The notes beneath the pieces were generated by a model that was not told where the DNA came from, did no database searches, and was given only the letters and a program-made list of their open reading frames with translations. DNA of 64,000 nt from Heterocephalus glaber (taxonomy: Eukaryota > Chordata > Mammalia > Rodentia > Bathyergidae): the NCBI RefSeq assembly GCF_000247695.1, contig NW_004624734.1, positions 31,452,295 through 31,516,294 on the forward strand, read 5' to 3'. Below are positions 57,112 to 64,000 of the stretch, piece by piece (the stretch's first letter is position 1; the number at the start of each line of letters is the position of its first letter). Position numbers and translations under genes: made by a program.

Positions 57112-57780
57112 CTGAAACAAGTTCTTGCTCTGTAGTTCAGGCTGGGCTTGAACTCACTATGTAGCCCAGGCTGGCTTCGAACCTGAAGTGATCCTCCTGC
57201 CTCAGTCTCCTGAGTGCTGGGATTACAGGTGTGTTGGGAGCAATGCTACATAATTCTAGGGATAAATCATTTGGTTAGCCTAGTTCTCTTGCCTACAGCC
57301 CAGCTACAGAATAACTCCAGTTTGGCCTCCGGTCACAACTGAGACTTCAGTGATCCAGTGATGCTGTGATTCTCCAGGACAAGAAACATCCTGGGAGAAC
57401 AAACATCTGCTCAGTTCCTCATTGTTCTTGGACTGATTAACATCTTGTTTGCCGGAGATGTACTGAACTTTCTGCAAGCCTTCGGTTACACCTTGTTTAT
57501 CCCAATGTGAACTATTGAACTCTCTGCAAGTCATTTGTTACATTTGTTTCTCCCGATGTACTGAATAAAAGGTGTGGTAAGCTGGGGGCTTTGTCTTTGC
57601 TGTCCAGAGCAGCACTGATCAGACCCAAAGCTCAGCTTCTTAGTCTCATTTGTCTACCTTTCCTGTAATTCGCCGTGTGCTGCCGTGGCTTGCAGGAGAC
57701 CAGGACTCACTGCAGAGGTTCTGGTAACGTCCCCTTCCCCTGTTCCCTACACAGGTGTTTACCACCAAGTCCAGCTTCAG
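57112..57780 (-). repeat. B1 SINE split by a solo LTR
   Basis: B1 in reverse runs from 57112 to 57231 (duplicated CAGGCTGG unit) and resumes at 57752 with CAGGTGTTTACCACCAAGTC, its true 5' end. Confidence 0.9.
57232..57751 (+). mobile_element. Solo ERV LTR (class II-like) with 6-bp target duplication
   Basis: The 520-bp unit starts TGTTGGGAGC and ends CCCTACA, giving the TG...CA ends of an LTR. CAGGTG stands on both sides (57226-57231 and 57752-57757). It has an AATAAA at 57564-57569. TGTTGGGAGC starts and 6-bp duplications are typical of ERVK/IAP-like elements. No gag, pol or env sequence remains, so it arose by recombination between the two LTRs of a provirus. Confidence 0.93.
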
Positions 57781-58763
57781 TGCACATTTTGTTAGCACAT
57801 GTGGATGGGTGAAAAGGAGCCTGATGGCAAACGCCTGATCCCTGAGAAAAATGTGCAGAGAATCACCATCTCCAGAAACGGAACATGACTCATCTCTGAA
57901 TCTCCAAATATAAACCTTGAGATGGCGGGTCTGAGGCAGGCTGAGCAGTGGTGCACAGTAGAAGTTAGGACTGTTCACTGGGATAAAAAGGGAATATATA
58001 GGTGGGGAGGTAGGAGAGAGGCCTACAGAGCAGCACCTCTGGGCAGGGAAGGGGCCTACGGCACTGCACAGTGTGTGATGGTGTAGCTGAGAGAGGCAGG
58101 GAGACTGGGAAGGAGGCTGGCTGCAGGCACTGTCCCTTCCCGAGCAGACCTGCAGTGCTTCCCCCAGAGTGGTCACACTCAGGAAGGAGGACCCTTGAGC
58201 AGCAGTGGACAAAAGGTGGTGCAGCCTTTCTGGAAGTGAGAGAAATCCTAAGGTTCCTCCTAGGATCCTTGCTGACTCTGTGGTGCAGTGTAGGTTGGTC
58301 TCTCCTGTCCCATGGGAAGTTCTCAGACACACGCATCAACCTGAACATACTTAACGCTGAAATTCACCAAAGCAGCTTAATAGTTCAAAGTATTTTGATA
58401 AGGACAGTTTCATGGTCCATATGGTTAGTGAAGCAGCTTTACTTACGTCCCATCTCTTCTCAGTGATGCATTCAGCAGGAGGGCCACTACGTTCTGAGCC
58501 CTAAGTAGCCATGAGGAGAAACAGACAAAGATCTAGCCTTTTACGGCTGTTAACTCCCTGCCACTGACACACCAAGATGTCGTCTTTGGGTGATTATTTT
58601 TTTCAGATTATTTTTCTCTTCTTTTTTCCACCTGTGCTTTCTAATTTCCTACTTTGGTGAAAATATATTGTTTACTAAAAGTATGAAATAAACTCTATTA
58701 ATAAATATTTCCTTTTCCTCTTGGTTTGTATCCCAAAATTCTTCTTAAAGCTTTAGTCTCAAA
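57781..58763. other. Unique sequence; long but unsupported minus frame
   Basis: A 228-codon minus-strand frame spans 57646-58332, partly inside the LTR, and another overlaps it in a different frame. Neither has a recognisable domain; the composition is Ser/Pro/Leu-rich. Confidence 0.5.
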
Positions 58764-58765
58764 AA

Positions 58766-58930
58766 TTGGGAGGGGTCAGGTGTGGTGGCACATGCCTGTG
58801 ATCCCAATGCTTGGGAGGCTGAGGTAGGAGGATCATCGAAAGTTCAAAGTCAGCCTGAGCTATAGTGAGTTCCAGACCAGCCTGAACTACATGGCAAGAC
58901 CCTGTCTCAAAAGAGAGAGAGAGAGAAAAA
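58766..58930 (+). repeat. B1 SINE
   Basis: GGTCAGGTGTGGTGGCACAT to CAAGACCCTGTCTCAAAAG with internal duplication and a (GA)n/A tail. Confidence 0.93.
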
Positions 58931-59668
58931 AAAAAGAATTGGAGAGGTGACAGTTTGGACGATATATTGGTCTGGGTCCAATCAGGAGAAGAACCCACAC
59001 AGTAATTAGAGGAAGGTTAATTTAAAGATGTATTGAACTGTGAAAAGATAATAAGTATGCAGACATACTGAGTTCTAACAGTTCCTGAGGGCCAAAGGAC
59101 AGTGCTACAGGAAGGAGAATTTGGAAAGGGCACCCCTTCCTCAAGACCATAGTCCTGACCTCCTTGAAGAAGGTGAGGTTGCAGCCCATTTGGGTGCCAA
59201 GAAGTCTGCCCAGGCAGAGATGGCCCCCAGTTGGTGGGCAAGCAGAAAGCCATCTTCAAAGATGCAGAGGAACTGAAGCCAGTGAGAGGGAGTCAGAACA
59301 CTACAGGCACCAGGCCTTGAGCATACAGTGCCTACTTCAAAAAGGCATGGAAACATGGTCACCAGTGAGTGGGCCAGAACCATGCAGGTACCAAGGGACT
59401 ACTCTGGGCACTCATGTGAGCAGAGTCCCACAGGATGTTCTACACATCTGCACTACTAACCATGTTGCAAAAGCGAGAAAAGGCCAATAGCATGGTCCCA
59501 GGAACCAGAAGGAGAAGCCCCCCCACAACGTGCCTCCACCTCCCTCTCCTGGGAAGCCTTCTTGTGGGTTCACTGTCAAGTAGAGAATGCTCAGAGTACC
59601 TGTTCCCAGAGGAGAATCTCCAGGGTGAATCTGGACTGTGAAGCAGTGAGCCAATTGGTGGCATATGT
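58931..59668. other. Unclassified sequence, possibly very old repeat
   Basis: GTCTGGGTCCAATCAGGAGA near 58970 recalls an ancient LTR-type repeat, but I cannot confirm this. Frames on both strands (59164-59490, 59412-59678) are not protein-like. Confidence 0.35.
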
Positions 59669-59671
59669 CAT

Positions 59672-59935
59672 GGGTCATTAGAACTGAGGTCAGGAAACTC
59701 TTTCTACAAAGAGCCTGACAGTGAGCAGTTTAAGCTCTTTGAGTCATAGCTTCTATTAAAATTACTCAAGTCAGGGAGCTGGGGATGTAGCTCAGGGGTG
59801 TGGCACCTGCCTGGCAAGCAAGAGGAGGTATGGACAATATGTAAACTAATTAGCATGTCTATGTTTCAATAAAACTTGATTTACAAAAACAGACAATGGA
59901 TTTGCCCACACAGTGGCTTACCAACTCCTGATGCA
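59672..59935. mobile_element. hAT (Charlie-type) DNA transposon fragment with ID insertion
   Basis: CTTTCTACAAAGAGCCTGAC, TTAAGCTCTTTGAGTCATAG, then after an ID SINE remnant (59778-59826) ATGTTTCAATAAAACTTGAT, TTACAAAAACAGACAATGGA and TGGCTTACCAACTCCTGATG. This order matches a common mammalian hAT MITE. Confidence 0.65.
59778..59826 (+). repeat. ID-type SINE, truncated
   Basis: GGAGCTGGGGATGTAGCTCA to CTGGCAAGCAAGAGG; the B-box half and tail are missing. Confidence 0.75.
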
Positions 59936-59939
59936 GAAT

Positions 59940-60053
59940 TTTTTTAGGGTAGGGTCTTACTGTGTTGCTCAGGCTGGCCTTAAACTCAAAGGATTCTCCG
60001 ACCTCACCCTTCTGCATAGTTGAGACAACAGGTGTACACCACCATGCCCAGCC
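59940..60053 (-). repeat. B1-type SINE
   Basis: GGGTAGGGTCTTACTGTGTT to ACAACAGGTGTACACCACC. Confidence 0.85.
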
Positions 60054-60334
60054 ATTATGTAAAATTTTAGAATGAAAAAATAAAACCTTTATTCTGCAAA
60101 GAGGACTGCACTCAGAAGAGGGAAGAGTGCAAGTGCAGAGCTCAGGCAGATGGCGGGGCTGAGTGAAAGGAATTTAAATGAAGTTATTAACATCTACCTC
60201 ATATGCTTTTTTGGGGGGTCTAAATTAATGAGCTATTGTTTTAAAAGGTCTAAGGATGTACCTAATAATTATCATTACCACTAAGGGTCTGTGAAAGGCA
60301 AAATAACAGTCCATATTGTCCCTTCCACGTATAA

Positions 60335-60440
60335 AGACTAGAAGCTGACACTCACTGGGGTTAAGAAACTTATCTCAAATCCCACAGCCTTGTGCAGTCA
60401 TCAATAATCAGCCTGCCTGACTCTTAAATCCATGGTTCTT
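60335..60440 (-). repeat. MIR-like fragment
   Basis: GGGGTTAAGAAACTTATCTC, AAATCCCACAGCC, CCTGCCTGACTCTTAAATCC. Confidence 0.55.
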
Positions 60441-60970
60441 TCTCATCATCACCTCCCTACCACACTCTCGAGGGAGATAGGTGTTCCCAAACTGGGCTGC
60501 TTTGTTTGCCATAATGAAATGATACAGCACCCTGTACCCTGGCAGGCTAGGACTTAAAACCTGAAGGAAACCACGCTTTAAGTCCATCTCCTGAAAGGGC
60601 ACTTAGAGGTGGGAGGTGAGAGACATCCGCTGTTCAATGGCACCCCACTGCTTGCCAGGTCAGTTCTGAAGTGGTGTCCTATTTAGGTTCCCTTTCCAGG
60701 GCCTCTCCTTCCATGACCTTCCCAGAGGAAGAATTATTGCTTACACAAGGGTAGGATGTTTGTTGAGCATCCCCAACATTACAGATGTTTCCATATTGCT
60801 CCTGACCTCTTTAAGATAAGGTTTATCAAAAAATAAATGGTAGGTATTTTATCACTGCCTATTGACAATGTGTTGGTTTAGGATCAACTTTGGGTATTTT
60901 GCATGTAAGTGTTTCTAGCTCTGATAACAAATCAGGTATTATTGTCCCTATTTAACAAATGTGACCTCCT
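60441..60970. other. Unique sequence, nothing recognised
   Basis: No gene or classified repeat. Confidence 0.5.
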
Positions 60971-60971
60971 C

Positions 60972-61315
60972 AGCCATAAAAGAGGATAAATTTGAGTAAT
61001 TTGTGGGGAAATGCATGCACCTTAAGACCATAATGCTAAGTGAAATGAATCAAACACAGAAAGTTAAGTACCACATAGTTTCTCTAATATTAAAACCGAA
61101 GCATACATAATTTACAGAGAAAAATAAAAGATAGATGATAGGAAACAGGGAGGTAGACCTTTGTAAATGGGGAGGAAATCTAGGGATGGAGGGAGGAAAG
61201 GGAAATAAAATGGATTAAGAGGAAATAAATATATATACATATTTATAATCTTTCCCACAATGAATGTATTCAGTATTGCCACAAACATGTACTAATAAAA
61301 ATATTTTTTAAAAGA
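60972..61315 (+). mobile_element. L1 3'-end fragment
   Basis: CAGCCATAAAAGAGGATAAA, CATAATGCTAAGTGAAATGA, ACATGTACTAATAAAAATAT. The 3' end matches the reverse complement of the 45.57-kb and 10.9-kb L1 ends, so it is the same family. Confidence 0.85.
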
Positions 61316-61588
61316 CAATTTAAAACATGAAGATTGAAAGACAAAGGTAACATGTATGTTGTTTCACAGACCTGACTGATCTTTGAAGGAGGCACTTTAA
61401 AGGATTCTATGTAAAGAGAAGGATCTTCCCAGGCTTTGGCCAAGATCAATTGTACTGTCTATGTAAAGAGGGGGGAAACCAGGCTTGGGGTTGACTTACC
61501 CACTCCATTCATTTCCACCTGAATCCCCATCTCTGCAGATGCTCAGCTTGCTGTGGAAATGCAATGCATGAGATTGATTTCAGGATCA
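61316..61588. other. Unique sequence
   Basis: Nothing recognised. Confidence 0.5.
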
Positions 61589-61589
61589 G

Positions 61590-61660
61590 AGAGAGCCAGG
61601 TCCCAATCCCAGCCTCTTACTAGCCATGTGATCAACTGCTTGTTTTCTCTATGGAGAGCA
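61590..61660 (+). repeat. MIR fragment
   Basis: CCAGGTCCCAATCCCAGCCT, CTTACTAGCCATGTGATC. Confidence 0.6.
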
Positions 61661-61687
61661 ATTTTTCATGTCATTCTACATGTCTTT

Positions 61688-61842
61688 CGTTTGTTTGAGA
61701 CAGGGTCTCACTATGTAGTTTAGGCAGGCCTTGAACTCAACTGTGTAGCCCAGGCTGGGCTCGAACTGGCAGTGATCCCCCTGCCTCTCAACCTCCTGAG
61801 TGCTGGGATTACTGCAGTGTACCAACACTCCTAGCTCTACAT
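61688..61842 (-). repeat. B1 SINE
   Basis: GAGACAGGGTCTCACTATGT, duplicated CAGGCTGGGCTCGAAC, GTGCTGGGATTACTGCAG. Confidence 0.92.
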
Positions 61843-63003
61843 GGCTTATAAAGATTTTTACTCTGGACTATGGCAAAGATGCTTGAACAGCAAACATCCT
61901 TGAATAACAGAGATAGTGTCTCCTTCCAGGTCAGAGGGAAGATTTGCTTGCTATCCAGGATATTTAAGATAATGTTTCCTTCTGGGACAAAGGTTGAACA
62001 GTTCTGCTAGTAGTACCATTCAAAAATTAGGGTTTATTAAGCATGGGGTGACTTAGTTGTGACACAAACCCACTGGATGTTTCATATCTACCTGGGCTCA
62101 CCTCTCCACAGCCCATAAGATTTGTAGATCAAGGAGAGCCAACAAAAACATGAGCCTCGTGCTGCCACTGTGCCGAGAATAACAAAGTCCTTTGTTTCTG
62201 ACCCAGGAGTCTCCTGTCTTCTACCATCATGTGTGAGACAGTGGCAGGCAAACTTGTTAGTGGCTAAGTGGGTAAAATTCCAAATCCTTCATAGTTCTTA
62301 AATCCTTATCTCCCAAATGTCAAAAGGCTCAGCAACTCTCAGTTCCCACTGCACCTCAACCACCTGCACTTTGACATCTGCTCCCAGTGTCACACAAAGC
62401 TAATTTTGCCAATGTTACCAAAGACTGATAACTGCTAATTTTGATGGGTATTTGACTCCAGGAGAAATCCATCAGGATCTCTCCAGCCTTTAGCAATGAG
62501 GACACATTCTCCTGCTGTGTTCTGCTGGTGGCTTACACAGGACCACACTTCCCTGCCTCTTTTCATTGGTCTTCTCCATGCACCCCTTTCCCCTTAACCA
62601 CCCTATCAATGTCTGGCCAGCCTCTCCTGTTGTCCACCTTACCTCCCTGGGTGATCTCATATCAGTTTTAGGAACTTTGTATATACTTGTAACACCCTAA
62701 GTTATAGCCCCAATCCAGCCACCTGCTGAGCAATTCCATGCCACACTCAGGTGGTACAAAAAGGAATCTGTCCTTCCCTGACCCCCACACCAGCTAATTC
62801 TCCCTGCTGGACCCCTCTCCATTGTGGTACATGCAGCCACCTCATTGTTCCAGGCACTCATGCTCAGCTGTTTCCTGTTTCCCTGCCCACAGCCAAGCTA
62901 TCTTTGAGGGTTGCTTCATGTCCCCCTCCCATTGTGCCCATTCCTCCTATCACTCCCTCTGGTCCCAACCCTCCCTGCCTCAGATAACTACAGCATCTAG
63001 ACA
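61843..63003. other. Unique sequence with pyrimidine-rich part
   Basis: The C/T-rich 62560-63000 portion may hold degraded L2. The frames at 62751-63049 are Pro/Ser/His compositional. Confidence 0.45.
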
Positions 63004-63004
63004 A

Positions 63005-63195
63005 CCCAGCTTGTTGCCTCCTCTCGGCCCCCACCCACCCTATTGTTGATAGAGTTATGTTCCTAAAATATAAACCAAATCATGTCATTTCCTTGCTTAA
63101 AACCCTTCATTCACTCTTCACATCCTAGCCAACAATGTCAAGGTTCTTGAACAGTATAGTTCACCATGTTCTCTAAATGTTACATCCCACCCCAC
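63005..63195 (+). repeat. L2 fragment
   Basis: AAACCAAATCATGTCATTTC, CTTGCTTAAAACCCTTCATT and AACAGTATAGTTCACCATG follow L2. Confidence 0.6.
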
Positions 63196-63608
63196 TCCTA
63201 TAGCCACTAACACTCAAAATGGAAGCGTTGGGGAGGCAGTATCTCAAAAGAACACTCACTAAATTGCACTAACTGGTTTTAATTTTATTATCGGGAACTA
63301 GTAAGTCATAAAATGTTGCACTAACTAGTCACATATGTCCTGTCTGCCTCAAACCCATTCTTAGTTTTTCTTAAAAAATAAAATCACAATTTGGACCAGG
63401 TGCTGTATTTCAATTGTCTGGCATTGAGTTTGTTTGTTTCGCGCAGGGTCCTCTTGAGAATAAGCTGAGCAATTCCTTCAAGAAGGTGCTCAAGGGCCCA
63501 GTTTCTTCGTGATATATCTATATCCACATCTCTGTTTATCTGTGTGTGGTATACTGTATATACATATTATAAACAAACAAGTGCTATATAGAGATGCTGT
63601 ATTTTTTT
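63196..63608. other. Unique sequence
   Basis: Nothing recognised. Confidence 0.5.
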
Positions 63609-63611
63609 TCC

Positions 63612-63835
63612 TTAAATTCTTTTATTGGTACACTTTAGGTATACAATACGTTTACATTTATCATTGGGTGCTTGTACCTGTACATGATGTATCTTGGTTC
63701 TTATTTTTTTCCCCATTACCTGTGCGCCCTTCACCCCCTCCACCCTTCCCTATTTACATAGACTTCATTTCCTTTTTTTTTCCTTTTCTCATAATTTTTC
63801 CTTTTCCGTCCTCTAAGCAAACAAACCAATACCCT
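63612..63835 (-). mobile_element. L1 3'-end stub
   Basis: TTCTTTTATTGGTACACTTT, GTTTACATTTATCATTGGGT, GTACCTGTACATGATGTATC, then a C/T-rich stretch. It abuts the CpG-rich region. Confidence 0.7.
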
Positions 63836-63837
63836 CA

Positions 63838-64000
63838 AGAGTCCGCCAGGAGGCGCTGGGGGCGGCGAAAGACCGGCGGTACCCTCACCGTGGTAGAGGT
63901 GGAGAAGGATGCAGCAGCGATGGAACCGGGCTTCCTTTTTTATGAATCAATGTGAGCAAAGGGAGCAGGGTCGCGTTATTTTAGGGAGGCTTTGTCGCAT
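63838..64000. promoter_or_regulatory. Start of a CpG-rich, promoter-like region (cut by window end)
   Basis: CpG density rises sharply (GGCGCTGGGGGCGGCGAAAG, CCGGCGG, GTCGCG). A minus-strand CG|GTGAGG donor-like word lies at 63886-63891. Too little is visible to decide direction or gene. Confidence 0.45.

Noticed and set aside
57232..57751. Intact provirus
   Set aside because: Only one LTR is present and no gag, pol or env-like sequence follows it.
57646..58332. 228-codon minus-strand frame
   Set aside because: It crosses the solo LTR boundary, overlaps another frame, and resembles no protein family.

Overview
The window is nuclear DNA from a mammal, most likely a rodent of the beaver/squirrel-related type. 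The best single guess is a beaver such as Castor, inferred from the repeats only. The signs are more than twenty copies of a young tRNA/ID-type SINE (A-box TAGCTCAGTGGT, B-box GTTCGATCC, then an A-rich tail), many B1 (7SL-derived) SINEs with the rodent internal duplication, and dimeric B1-dID elements. Older mammalian repeats (MIR, L2, MLT1-type LTRs, MER2, hAT, mariner) lie underneath. There is no bacterial or viral gene organisation and no CRISPR array.

I find no intact protein-coding gene. Most open frames run through repeats or GC-rich DNA and show no family similarity. Two dead processed pseudogenes are clear. The first is a 5'-truncated CYP2R1 (vitamin D 25-hydroxylase) retrocopy at about 35.49-36.97 kb, split by two SINEs. 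The second is an RPS2 (ribosomal protein uS5) retrocopy at about 47.32-48.29 kb, inserted in an old L1.

Layout. 0-23.7 kb: SINE-rich intronic or intergenic DNA with an LTR at 0.4-0.7 kb, a MER2 DNA transposon at 13.3-13.7 kb, L1 fragments and an MLT1-type LTR at 21 kb. 23.78-24.72 kb: a strong CpG island with Sp1 and NRF-1 type sites and a candidate minus-strand splice donor. It is probably the promoter and first exon of a housekeeping-type gene whose other exons I cannot see. 25-35 kb: unique sequence, a (GC)n(CA)n microsatellite, MIR/L2 fossils and an inverted pair of 93-bp repeats. 35-40 kb: CYP2R1 pseudogene and dense SINEs. 42.17-42.27 kb: a 100-N assembly gap inside a (CT)n array. 43.9-44.1 and 45.6-46.0 kb: LTRs. 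45.57-51.83 kb: a long minus-strand L1 carrying at least six later insertions. 54.0-54.5 kb: a palindromic mariner derivative. 57.23-57.75 kb: a solo LTR with perfect 6-bp target duplications inside a B1. 63.84-64.0 kb: the start of a second CpG-rich, promoter-like stretch, cut by the window edge.

The genes do not form a pathway. The window mainly records nested retrotransposition by L1 machinery (SINEs, processed pseudogenes, L1 itself) around two probable promoters. I see no convincing undescribed biological system. The most unusual structures are the mariner foldback, a 225-bp TA-flanked insertion inside the L1, and two sites where L1-type insertion happened repeatedly at the same target.
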